From Pseudobacter ginsenosidimutans (GTDB taxonomy: Bacteria > Bacteroidota > Bacteroidia > Chitinophagales > Chitinophagaceae), in NCBI RefSeq assembly GCF_007970185.1, contig NZ_CP042431.1, forward strand, positions 2,046,001 to 2,110,000: DNA of 64,000 nt, given 5' to 3'. The notes below the pieces were generated by a model. The model ran no database searches and was not told the DNA's origin. It saw only the letters and a list, made by a program, of their open reading frames with translations. Position numbers and translations under genes: made by a program. Each line of letters starts with the position of its first letter. The first letter of the stretch is position 1. Shown in pieces: positions 16,452 through 24,734 of this stretch.

Positions 16452-17339
16452 ATGAAAACGACAGGCGTAATCGTAGCAAGGTTCCAGACACCCTATCTCC
16501 ATGAAGGACACAAATACCTCATTGATGAGATCAAATCCAAACACAACAAAGTGGTGGTAGTGCTCGGCGTTTCTCCTGTGAAGGGAAGTCGTCGCAATCC
16601 CTTCGATTTTTATACCCGCGAAAAATTACTCAAACAATATGCTCAGGAGCTGGTTGTGCTGCCACTCAGCGACAACTCTTCCGATACAGTTTGGAGCCAG
16701 CAACTGGATAAACTTCTGGTCTCAGCCTTTCCCATGGAAATGTTCATGCTCTATGGAAGCCGTGGCAGTTTCATCCCATACTACTCAGGCACATTGCCTG
16801 TTCAGGCGTTGCCAGAGTTCGGTGATCATTCCGCCACAGTGATCAGGGATGAGAATGCGGACAAAGTGCTCGACTCCGCTGATTTTCGGTTAGGCATCAA
16901 CTATGCATATCATACCACCTATCCCCAAGTTTATGCTACCGTGGATATTGCTGTGATCAATGAAGCAACCAGAGAAGTGCTGTTGGGAAAGAAACCCAAT
17001 GCCGCTGAATGGCGCTTCCCCGGAGGATTTTCAGATCCTGAGGACGAGAGTTTTGAAATAGCGGCCCGCCGGGAGTTATCGGAGGAATGTGGCGATATCG
17101 AAGTGCAGGGCATGCAATACATCGGATCCGCCCGCATCAACGACTGGCGCTATAAAAATGAAACAGATAAAATTATCAGTCTCTTTTTCAAAACGAAATT
17201 CATATTCGGCACCCCAAAAGCATCTGATGATCTCGCAGCGCTTTCCTGGTTCCCGCTCAGCGAGCTGCGAACCATGAAGGAACAAAACAAGATCACTCCC
17301 GAACACCATGTGCTGATCGATCTGCTGCTAAATAAATAA
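16452..17339 (+). CDS. nadM: Bifunctional NMN adenylyltransferase / Nudix hydrolase (NadM-Nudix)
   Basis: 295 residues. The N-terminal nucleotidyltransferase domain (1-about 150) has RFQTPYLHEGH with the HxGH motif His17-x-Gly19-His20 and SRRNPFDFYTR near 46-56. It joins NMN to ATP to make NAD. The C-terminal Nudix domain (about 158-295) has GGFSDPEDES and RRELSEECG (about 206-214), with the first Gly-Glu spacing one residue longer than the textbook box. This half is expected to hydrolyse ADP-ribose, the likely effector of the NrtR-type regulator, or a related NAD derivative. First gene of the operon, 17 nt before nadV. Confidence 0.88.
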   Translation: MKTTGVIVARFQTPYLHEGHKYLIDEIKSKHNKVVVVLGVSPVKGSRRNPFDFYTREKLLKQYAQELVVLPLSDNSSDTVWSQQLDKLLVSAFPMEMFMLYGSRGSFIPYYSGTLPVQALPEFGDHSATVIRDENADKVLDSADFRLGINYAYHTTYPQVYATVDIAVINEATREVLLGKKPNAAEWRFPGGFSDPEDESFEIAARRELSEECGDIEVQGMQYIGSARINDWRYKNETDKIISLFFKTKFIFGTPKASDDLAALSWFPLSELRTMKEQNKITPEHHVLIDLLLNK

Positions 17340-17356
17340 ACCTTTAAACTGATGTT

Positions 17357-18778
17357 ATGAAAACGAATGAAAACATTTTGCTACTCGCAGACGCTTACAA
17401 ATATTCCCACCATAAACTGTATTATCCCGGTACTTCCACCATTTACTCTTATATGGAAAGCCGTGGCGGACAATTCAACGAAACTGTTTTTTACGGCCTG
17501 CAGTATTTTCTCAAGCACTATCTCGAAGGTGCAGTGATCACAAAAGAGAAGATCGATGAAGCCGCAGCCTTTTTGCCACAGGTATTCGGAAGGAATGATG
17601 TGTTCGATCGCAGCAAATTCGATCAGATCCTCAACAAATACGGAGGGCGCCTGCCGGTCCGGATCAAAGCGGTTCCCGAAGGATCAGTGATTCCTGTGAA
17701 CAATGTGATGATGACTATCGAGAACACAGATCCTGATTGTTTCTGGCTCAGTAATTTCCTGGAAACATTACTCATGCAGGTTTGGTACCCCAGTACGGTA
17801 GCTACCCTGAGCAGGGAGATCAGGAAGATCGTAGACTCCTATTATAAGGATACTGCTTCTTCCGCTGCGCAAGCTGGAATTGACTTTGTTCTGAACGATT
17901 TCGGTTTCCGGGGCGTTAGCTCCGTGGAGAGCGCTGGCCTTGGCGGATCTGCACACCTGCTCAACTTTCGCGGCAGCGATACCATCATCGGAAGTGTACT
18001 CGCAAAGAATTATTATGAAGCTCAACAAGTATACGGCGTTTCCGTTCCTGCTACCGAGCACTCCGTTTGTACATTACTGGGAGAAGAAGGGGAACTGGAA
18101 GTGTTCAGGCATGTGCTAAAGTCTTTTCCCACCGGGATCGTAGCCTGTGTGTCTGATTCATTTGATATTTTCAGGGCATGCAGCGAGTACTGGGGCGAAG
18201 AGTTGAAAGAAATGATATTGAGCCGCGACGGTGTGCTGGTGATCCGTCCTGATTCCGGTGACCCTGTTTTTACGCTGCTGAAAGTATTCGCCATACTGAT
18301 GAATAAATTCGGTTACACTATCAACGACAAAGGCTACAAAGTATTACCTCCCCAGGTGCGTGTGTTGCAGGGCGATGGCGTGAATATCGATATGATACGG
18401 TTCATCTATGGCGCACTCAAGGTGAATGGTATCAGTGCCGAGAACCTGGTACTCGGAATGGGAGGCGCCCTCTTGCAAAAAGTGGACAGGGATACACAGA
18501 AATTCGCTTTCAAATGCAGCTATGCAGAAGTGAGCGGAAAACCTGTAGATGTTCAGAAAAGCCCTGTGGAGCTGGATTCCCATGGACAACTGGTACAATC
18601 ATTCAAAAAATCGAAAGCAGGAAAGTTGAAACTGATCCGGAAAAATGATCAATACCAAACAGTACGCCAGGAATCAGAACCTGCATTTGAAGACAAACTC
18701 CTCACTGTTTTTGAAAATGGTGAATTGACTAACACCAACAACTTTGAAGCTGTCCGTTCAAGAGCAGCATTGAAATAG
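17357..18778 (+). CDS. nadV: Nicotinamide phosphoribosyltransferase
   Basis: 473 residues, colinear with NAMPT/NadV. Diagnostic pieces are LLLADAYKYSHH at the start, YMESRGG near 33, GFRGVSS near 180, the autophosphorylated His235 in PATEHSV (His247 of human NAMPT), VIRPDSGDP (295-303), LQGDGVN near 335 and GMGGALLQKVDRDT near 370. It makes NMN from nicotinamide and PRPP, feeding the NadM protein encoded just upstream: together they form a two-step salvage route from nicotinamide to NAD. Under the same promoter and operators. Confidence 0.95.
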   Translation: MKTNENILLLADAYKYSHHKLYYPGTSTIYSYMESRGGQFNETVFYGLQYFLKHYLEGAVITKEKIDEAAAFLPQVFGRNDVFDRSKFDQILNKYGGRLPVRIKAVPEGSVIPVNNVMMTIENTDPDCFWLSNFLETLLMQVWYPSTVATLSREIRKIVDSYYKDTASSAAQAGIDFVLNDFGFRGVSSVESAGLGGSAHLLNFRGSDTIIGSVLAKNYYEAQQVYGVSVPATEHSVCTLLGEEGELEVFRHVLKSFPTGIVACVSDSFDIFRACSEYWGEELKEMILSRDGVLVIRPDSGDPVFTLLKVFAILMNKFGYTINDKGYKVLPPQVRVLQGDGVNIDMIRFIYGALKVNGISAENLVLGMGGALLQKVDRDTQKFAFKCSYAEVSGKPVDVQKSPVELDSHGQLVQSFKKSKAGKLKLIRKNDQYQTVRQESEPAFEDKLLTVFENGELTNTNNFEAVRSRAALK

Positions 18779-18799
18779 ATTGTTGCAAAAAATGAAAAA

Positions 18800-19636
18800 A
18801 TGAACCAACAACAACGCGTGGCAATCGCGAACCATACACTGGAGATCCTGGAAGCTGGCTCATATCTCAATAAAGCAGGCAATAAGGTTGATCTGAGTAT
18901 TCCCCTTCAATTTGCCGTGACCAACACAAGATTGTTTACCCCGGATGAACTGTCGCTCCTTGCTGAAAATATTCCGGCAGCCCGTATTGAAACGCAGTTT
19001 GAAGTGATGAATGAGACTACCTGCGATGCAGCCAGAAGATTGGTGTACGAAGGAGAAACGGATCCGCTAAGCCTCAATTTCGCTTCTGCAAAAAATCCCG
19101 GCGGTGGATTTCTTGGAGGTGCGCTGGCGCAGGAAGAATGTATTGCGCGGGCATCGGGCTTATATCCCTGTCTGCAGAAAGCCCCGGAATATTACAACTA
19201 TCATCGCAATAAGAATACTACCCTGCTGTATTCAGATCATATGATCTATTCCCCGAAAGTACCCTTGATCAAGGATGAAGAAGGCGAATTACTGGAAGAG
19301 ATTATTTGTACTTCTGTGATTACCTCCGCGGCAGTCAATGCCGGAGCGGTGGCGGACAATGAAAGGAGTAGTCTGAATATGATCCTGCCTGCAATGGAAA
19401 CACGGATAGATAAACTACTGGCGCTTTGCGTGCATTACGAACATGAGGTTTTGATCCTCGGCGCCTGGGGATGCGGCGTGTTCCGTAATGAGCCGGAAGA
19501 GATTGCAAGGCTATTTGAAGAAGCATTAGCCGGCAAATACAAAGGGCAGTTCAGACGGGTGGTGTTTGCTGTGAAGACGAATAAGGAGGCGGTGATCGAA
19601 CCGTTCAGGAAGCGGTTTGCAAAAAGAATCATATGA
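18800..19636 (+). CDS. Microbial-type poly(ADP-ribose) glycohydrolase (TIGR02452/DUF2263-like)
   Basis: 278 residues. The macrodomain signature of bacterial PARG is clear: NPGGGFLGGALAQEE (about 99-113) with the GGG loop at 101-103 and catalytic QEE at 111-113, then a late LGAWGCGVFRN strand-loop near 222 that binds the diphosphate. Such enzymes cleave ADP-ribose from proteins or polymers. It lies 21 nt after nadV and overlaps the next gene by 4 nt (ATGA), so ADP-ribose removal is co-expressed with NAD rebuilding. The natural substrate in this organism is unknown; no PARP-like gene is visible in the window. Confidence 0.85.
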   Translation: MNQQQRVAIANHTLEILEAGSYLNKAGNKVDLSIPLQFAVTNTRLFTPDELSLLAENIPAARIETQFEVMNETTCDAARRLVYEGETDPLSLNFASAKNPGGGFLGGALAQEECIARASGLYPCLQKAPEYYNYHRNKNTTLLYSDHMIYSPKVPLIKDEEGELLEEIICTSVITSAAVNAGAVADNERSSLNMILPAMETRIDKLLALCVHYEHEVLILGAWGCGVFRNEPEEIARLFEEALAGKYKGQFRRVVFAVKTNKEAVIEPFRKRFAKRII

Positions 19637-20082
19637 CAATTGAACAAGTAAAAGGTGCTTTGTTTGGCGTGGCCATCGGTGATGCACTCGGCGTGCCCGC
19701 AGAATTCAAGCCCCGCTCATTCATGGAACTGAATCCGGTGGCGGATTTTGAAGGATTCAAAACGCATAATCAGCCTCCGGGAACTTTTTCCGATGATATC
19801 AATACCTGCCCTCCTGAAAAAATTATCTCATCCGGTTATGTATTGCATACCCTCTTTGCATCTGTATGGAGCTTTATGACAACGGACAATTATAAAGATG
19901 CCGTCCTGAAAGCCGTCAACCTCGGCAATGATACTGATACGACGGGCGCTATCACAGGAGGACTGGCAGGACTTTATTACGGAATCGGCAATATTCCGGA
20001 AAAATGGAAAAATGAAATCGCTGGAACAGCAGATATCGATGAATTGTCGCAAAAGCTGTTCAATATGCGAAGTAAAAATTAG
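19633..20082 (+). CDS. ADP-ribosylglycohydrolase (DraG/ARH family), shortened
   Basis: 149 residues, about half the usual length. The N-terminal part (GALFGVAIGDALGVPAEF, 8-25; PPGTFSDD with the metal ligands at 53-55) and the C-terminal part (SSGYVLHTL near 66 and NLGNDTDTTGAITGG at 97-110) are both good ARH sequence, but they are joined at about residues 56-65 where roughly 100 helical residues normally lie. The metal-binding acids from both ends survive and the frame is intact. It could be a functional minimal form, a subunit, or a decaying gene. ATG overlaps the PARG stop by 4 nt. Confidence 0.75.
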   Translation: MTIEQVKGALFGVAIGDALGVPAEFKPRSFMELNPVADFEGFKTHNQPPGTFSDDINTCPPEKIISSGYVLHTLFASVWSFMTTDNYKDAVLKAVNLGNDTDTTGAITGGLAGLYYGIGNIPEKWKNEIAGTADIDELSQKLFNMRSKN

Positions 20083-20087
20083 AACAA

Positions 20088-20636
20088 GTGGAAAAGAATC
20101 TGAAACAGATCAGCAAATTCATGAGCCTGGTGCTTAGGCATAAACCGGAAACGATCGGACTGCACCTGGATGAACAGGGTTGGGCAGCAGTAGATGAACT
20201 GATCGAAAAAATGAATGAAAAGGGCGCGGGTGTTGATAAGGCAATCATCCGCCAAATAGTAGACACCAACGATAAAAAGCGATTTGCTTTCAATGAGGAC
20301 CAGTCCAGGATTCGCGCCAGCCAGGGACATAGCATTGATGTAGACCTCGGACTGGAACCGGTAACGCCTCCTGATATTTTGTATCATGGTACAGCAGTGA
20401 GGTTCCTCGAAGCCATCCTCCAGGATGGGCTGTTGAAACAAAACCGCCAGCATGTGCACCTCACCGCATTGAAAGAAACCGCCATCGCTGTTGGCAGCAG
20501 GCATGGGAAACCGGTAGTACTGGAAGTGAATGCATCAGAAATGACGAAAGCCGGATATGAATTTTATCTGTCAGCCAATAATGTATGGTTGGTGGAGATA
20601 GTGCTGCCAGAATACATTTCAGTATCCGGACATTGA
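20088..20636 (+). CDS. kptA: RNA 2'-phosphotransferase (Tpt1/KptA)
   Basis: 182 residues with a GTG start 5 nt after the previous stop. The order is an N-terminal winged-helix half with LVLRHKPE (Arg17-His18), RIRASQGHS (74-82), then the ART-fold half with LYHGT (98-102) and RQHVHLT (Arg120). These match the catalytic Arg-His-Arg-Arg tetrad of Tpt1. The enzyme removes an internal 2'-phosphate from RNA using NAD, releasing nicotinamide and ADP-ribose 1'',2''-cyclic phosphate. In this operon it would feed nicotinamide to NadV and an ADP-ribose product to the Nudix/PARG-type enzymes. Bacterial substrates of KptA are not established. Confidence 0.92.
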   Translation: MEKNLKQISKFMSLVLRHKPETIGLHLDEQGWAAVDELIEKMNEKGAGVDKAIIRQIVDTNDKKRFAFNEDQSRIRASQGHSIDVDLGLEPVTPPDILYHGTAVRFLEAILQDGLLKQNRQHVHLTALKETAIAVGSRHGKPVVLEVNASEMTKAGYEFYLSANNVWLVEIVLPEYISVSGH

Positions 20637-20655
20637 TCAAATAAGATCAGCTTTT

Positions 20656-20685
20656 AAACCGGCAGTTATTAATTACTGCCGGTTT
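20656..20685 (+). terminator. Terminator of the NAD/ADP-ribose operon
   Basis: AAACCGGCAGT (20656-20666) pairs perfectly with ACTGCCGGTTT (20675-20685), followed by TTTAAT. It lies 19 nt past the kptA stop and cleanly separates this operon from the SWIM cluster. Confidence 0.87.
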
Positions 20686-20804
20686 TTTAATCTGTAATCC
20701 TCTAATAAATCATTTACAAAAAGGTTTCTCAGCAGACAGCTTTGATAATTGAAAACTCCATAAATTACAGCCTGTACATTTTTCCATTAATCATTTCTCA
20801 ATAG

Positions 20805-22118
20805 TTGACCTTGAGCCTTAACCTGACTGAAGAACAGATCCTGAACCTTGCTCCTGATGCAGGTTCCGTGAAATCGGGCAAGGAGCTTGCCAATCCCTCT
20901 AAATGGGTAAGCAAGGGCGCAAATGACAGAGCCCTCTGGGGCGAATGCCAGGGCAGCGGCAGCAAACCTTACCAAACGCAGGTAGACCTCGCCAATATCG
21001 CTTTCAAGTGCAGTTGCCCCAGCAGGAAATTTCCCTGCAAACATGGCCTCGGATTATTACTGCATTACGCACGTCAATCATCTTCCTTTACAGTAACCGA
21101 TGAACCTGAATGGGTAAGCTCCTGGTTATCTAAACGGGAAGAAAAACAGGAAAAACAAACGGAGAAAAAGGATAAACCCGTTGATGAAGCAGCTCAGACC
21201 AAACGCCTCCAGGCCCGTGAACAAAAAGTGAATGATGGAATAGAGGATCTTCGCTTATGGATCAGCGATATCATCCGGAATGGAATCATCAGCATGCCTG
21301 AAAAAGGCGCAGCCTGGTTTGAGCAAATGGCTAAAAGGATGGTAGATGCCCAGGCATCCGGGCTCGCCAACCAGGTTCGTAATCTCAGTGATAGTCCTTT
21401 CTACTCCGAAGGATGGCAGTCCGGTTTTATGGACCAGCTTCTGCAACTCTACCTTCTCATTGAAGGATACAGGAACAGCGAAACTCAGGACCCCACACTG
21501 TTGCAGGATATCCGAACTGGTATCGGTTTCACGCAGAAACAGGAAGAGTTGAAAGAACAGCCAGGTATTACAGACGATTGGCTGGTACTGGCCAAACAGT
21601 CTACAGAACGTGATAATATCACCACTGAAAGATGCTGGCTCTATGGAACCAACACCAATCAATATGCGCTGATATTGCAGTTCATTGCACGCGGGCAATT
21701 AGCTCAATCAATACTCACGCCCGGCATGTTCGTAAATGCAGAACTGGTGTTCTACCCTTCAGTATTATCAATGCGGGCGCTTATCAAACAACAGAACAGC
21801 ACCAGTTCCCACAAAACATACCAGGGATTGAACAACTGGAAGGAAGTAGCAATAGCGGAAACAACTGCTTTTGCCCTACTCCCTTTCCGTTCCGAGAGAC
21901 CATACCTTGTACGGCAACTCAAACCAGTCCGGCATAAAGACGAGTGGTGGCTGCAAGATTCCAATGGTGAAATCATGCTGTTGAAGGAATCACATCGCTA
22001 TATCTGGAAATTATTATCCATCAGCGGCGGCACACCGCTGGATGCAGCCCTGCTCGGTAAAGAAGATAAATACAAAGTAGTAGGGATCTGGAATAACGGA
22101 GAATACATCATTCTATAA
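20805..22118 (+). CDS. SWIM zinc-finger protein of the MoxR/vWA cluster
   Basis: 437 residues. The SWIM zinc finger is FKCSCPSRKFPCKHGLG, with Cys69-x-Cys71-x6-Cys78-x-His80, in a domain that tends to bind DNA or protein. A charged linker (about 110-145, rich in E, K and Q) precedes a long helical region. An in-frame TAG lies directly upstream, so translation must begin at TTG 20805 or TTG 20811. First gene of a five-gene run with gaps of 8, 10, 27 and 1 nt. SWIM proteins of this type are regular neighbours of DUF5691, MoxR, DUF5682 and vWA genes; their role is undefined. Confidence 0.85.
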   Translation: MTLSLNLTEEQILNLAPDAGSVKSGKELANPSKWVSKGANDRALWGECQGSGSKPYQTQVDLANIAFKCSCPSRKFPCKHGLGLLLHYARQSSSFTVTDEPEWVSSWLSKREEKQEKQTEKKDKPVDEAAQTKRLQAREQKVNDGIEDLRLWISDIIRNGIISMPEKGAAWFEQMAKRMVDAQASGLANQVRNLSDSPFYSEGWQSGFMDQLLQLYLLIEGYRNSETQDPTLLQDIRTGIGFTQKQEELKEQPGITDDWLVLAKQSTERDNITTERCWLYGTNTNQYALILQFIARGQLAQSILTPGMFVNAELVFYPSVLSMRALIKQQNSTSSHKTYQGLNNWKEVAIAETTAFALLPFRSERPYLVRQLKPVRHKDEWWLQDSNGEIMLLKESHRYIWKLLSISGGTPLDAALLGKEDKYKVVGIWNNGEYIIL

Positions 22119-22126
22119 ATCAGTAC

Positions 22127-23614
22127 ATGGAGCATTGGAATCAAATAGTGACCGCTGCCATGATGGGCACGGATAAAAGTCCGCTCAGTGCTGCAGGACT
22201 TCCCGATGAGTTGTCCGGAGCCGCAGGCATGATCATCGAAAACAAATCCATCAGTAAGGAGGAGCAGTTCCTGCAACTGGCTGCACTGCTGATGAATTTC
22301 CGGCAGAGCGGTGTTTCCGCTCTGCCTGATCCGGGAATAGCCGCAGAAGTGGCGCCGGTGGAAACCCTGTCCTGGTGCAGTATCCAGGCTATGCAGGTGT
22401 TAAAGGATATAGTGGGCGAAGATCTGGATACACTTATTCATTACTGGCTGATCCGCTGTGCAGAAAAACAACAACTCATACATCCTTCCTTAATTCCAGC
22501 CATGCTGGAGCAGGCCCTATACAATAAAAAATGGCAACCACTGGTTGCTGCCTGCTGTGGGAAAAGAGGCGAATGGTTGAGCCGCTTCAATCCCGCCTGG
22601 AAATTTTCAGCCAATCAAACCGTGGATGATGCCTGGCAAACCGGTACGCCTGAACAAAGGAAACAGGTACTGCGTGAACAACGGGCAAGTAATCCGCAAC
22701 AGGCCATCACTATGTTGCAGGCCGTATGGCCGCAGGAAGATGCAGGAACCAGGCAGGGCTTCCTGGAATTGCTGGATGAAAATATCAGCGAAACAGATTT
22801 GCCTTTTCTCGAATTACAATTCACAGAAAAAAGTAAAAAAGTAAAAGCAGAAGCAGTTCGTTTGATGTTGCTGATCCCATCCAGCAGCATCATAAAAAAA
22901 TATGAGAACACGCTAAAGAAGCTCGTCATATTGCAAAAAGAAAAAACCTTGCTGGGAATGAGCAGCAGGCTCAAACTGCAATATGCGCCCACTGACTCCA
23001 TAAAACAGGAAATAACCGAACTGGCGCTGGAATCAAAGTCTGGCCAACCAGGCTATTCCAATGAAGAATGGATCTACTATCAACTGATCAAAGCCGTACA
23101 GCCAGCATTCTGGGAACAATATCTTCAGCAACCGGGTGAAAAGATCATTGAGCTGTTCCAGGCAGATGAGCTTGGAAAGAAAATGATCCCTGCCCTGGTG
23201 CTCTCTGCAGTTGCGAATAAAGACAAGCGCTGGGGCGAACTGCTTTTCACGAATGCTGCAATAGTGTACACGGAAGTGTTGCCACTGATCCCGCAGCAGA
23301 AAAGAGAAGAGTACATGTTGCAGTATTTTGAAAAACTCCCGGATGAAATGACAGATATGGCATTTCAAAGTGAAAAAACCTGGAGTTTGCCATTAGCCAT
23401 GAAGGTGCTGACCCAGTTTGCCACTAACCCTTACCGTTACCAAAAGAACATGCTGCTGAAACATGTAATGCTCATCCCGGATGAAGTAACCGGAATGTTG
23501 AGCAGCATTCGACCACAAGAAGATTACAAAGGGACTATGTGGCAGAACACTTCACATTTTCTCAGACGCATCCTGGAATACAAAAAAGAAATCATTCAGG
23601 CATTCAACGCATAA
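22127..23614 (+). CDS. DUF5691-type helical protein
   Basis: 495 residues, almost wholly alpha-helical, with repeated pairs of amphipathic helices suggestive of HEAT-like repeats (for example QQAITMLQAVWPQEDAGTR, then FLELLDENISETDLPFLE). I place it in DUF5691 from its position and from the opening MEHWNQIVTAAMMGTDK. No catalytic motif is visible, so a scaffold or adaptor role between the SWIM protein and the MoxR ATPase is the simplest guess. ATG 22127 is 8 nt after the SWIM stop. Confidence 0.7.
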   Translation: MEHWNQIVTAAMMGTDKSPLSAAGLPDELSGAAGMIIENKSISKEEQFLQLAALLMNFRQSGVSALPDPGIAAEVAPVETLSWCSIQAMQVLKDIVGEDLDTLIHYWLIRCAEKQQLIHPSLIPAMLEQALYNKKWQPLVAACCGKRGEWLSRFNPAWKFSANQTVDDAWQTGTPEQRKQVLREQRASNPQQAITMLQAVWPQEDAGTRQGFLELLDENISETDLPFLELQFTEKSKKVKAEAVRLMLLIPSSSIIKKYENTLKKLVILQKEKTLLGMSSRLKLQYAPTDSIKQEITELALESKSGQPGYSNEEWIYYQLIKAVQPAFWEQYLQQPGEKIIELFQADELGKKMIPALVLSAVANKDKRWGELLFTNAAIVYTEVLPLIPQQKREEYMLQYFEKLPDEMTDMAFQSEKTWSLPLAMKVLTQFATNPYRYQKNMLLKHVMLIPDEVTGMLSSIRPQEDYKGTMWQNTSHFLRRILEYKKEIIQAFNA

Positions 23615-23624
23615 AACAAACCAT

Positions 23625-24707
23625 ATGTCAACCATCTTACGTCAGCATGCAGAAAATTTATTTGCACAGGAGCTGGAAGAACTGAAGAAGCAGGACGGTG
23701 ATCAGAAGCCCGTCAACTGGGTATTGAGCCCCCGGGCTGTAGTCACTTATCTTGTTGGTGGAAAATTGAAAAATGGATTTGAAGTTTCTCCCAAATACAT
23801 CGGCAACAAACGACTGATGGAAATTGCTGTTGCTACCCTCACTACAGACCGCGCTCTGCTTTTGTACGGATTGCCCGGAACTGCCAAGAGCTGGGTGAGT
23901 GAGCATCTTGCCGCGGCGATCTCTGGCAACTCCACGCTGATTGTTCAGGGAACGGCAGGTACTGGCGAAGAAGCGATCCGCTACGGTTGGAACTATGCAA
24001 GACTCTTATCAGAAGGCCCAACAGAAAAGGCGTTGGTGGAAACACCCATCATGCGTGCCATGAAGGATGGAAAGATCGCGCGCATCGAAGAGCTGACGAG
24101 GATCGGAGCCGATGTGCAGGATGCTTTGATCACGATCCTTTCTGAAAAAACATTGCCCGTGCCTGAGCTCAATATCGAAGTGCAGGCCGTGCAGGGATTC
24201 AATATCATCGCTACTGCCAACAACCGCGACAAAGGCGTGAACGAGCTCAGCTCGGCCCTCAAGCGGCGCTTCAATACCGTAATCCTTCCAGTGCCTGATT
24301 CCATGGAAGAGGAGATCGATATTGTGAAAAGAAGAGTGGAAAGTTTCGAGAAAGTGATGCAGTTGCCTGCGGAACCACCGGCATTGCAGGAGATCCGCCG
24401 CATCGTTACCATCTTCAGAGAACTCCGCAGTGGTCTTACGCTCGATGGAAAAACTAAAGTGAAAATGCCTTCCGGCACACTCAGCACCGCTGAAGCCATC
24501 TCTGTAGTGAACAATGGTCTCAGCATGGCTGCCTACTTCGGAGATGGTCAGCTGAAAGCCCATGATCTTGCAGCAGGCATTATCGGTGCTGTGGTGAAAG
24601 ATCCCGTGCAGGACAGGATCGTATGGAACGAATACCTGGAAACAGTGCTCAAAACAAGAGACGACTGGAAAGATATTTATCGCGCCTGCCGCGATCTCGG
24701 CGCTTAA
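23625..24707 (+). CDS. MoxR-type AAA+ ATPase
   Basis: 360 residues. The Walker A motif is GLPGTAKS (82-89), Walker B is degenerate as IARIEEL (151-157, Glu-Glu instead of Asp-Glu), sensor 1 is ATANNRD near 196-202, and an arginine-finger segment ALKRRFN lies near 209-215. MoxR ATPases work as chaperones that load metal or remodel targets together with vWA proteins, and the last gene of this operon is such a vWA protein. It is encoded between DUF5691 (10 nt gap) and DUF5682 (27 nt gap). Confidence 0.88.
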   Translation: MSTILRQHAENLFAQELEELKKQDGDQKPVNWVLSPRAVVTYLVGGKLKNGFEVSPKYIGNKRLMEIAVATLTTDRALLLYGLPGTAKSWVSEHLAAAISGNSTLIVQGTAGTGEEAIRYGWNYARLLSEGPTEKALVETPIMRAMKDGKIARIEELTRIGADVQDALITILSEKTLPVPELNIEVQAVQGFNIIATANNRDKGVNELSSALKRRFNTVILPVPDSMEEEIDIVKRRVESFEKVMQLPAEPPALQEIRRIVTIFRELRSGLTLDGKTKVKMPSGTLSTAEAISVVNNGLSMAAYFGDGQLKAHDLAAGIIGAVVKDPVQDRIVWNEYLETVLKTRDDWKDIYRACRDLGA

Positions 24708-24734
24708 TGGTTTTGATCAACTCAAGCAATTCAA

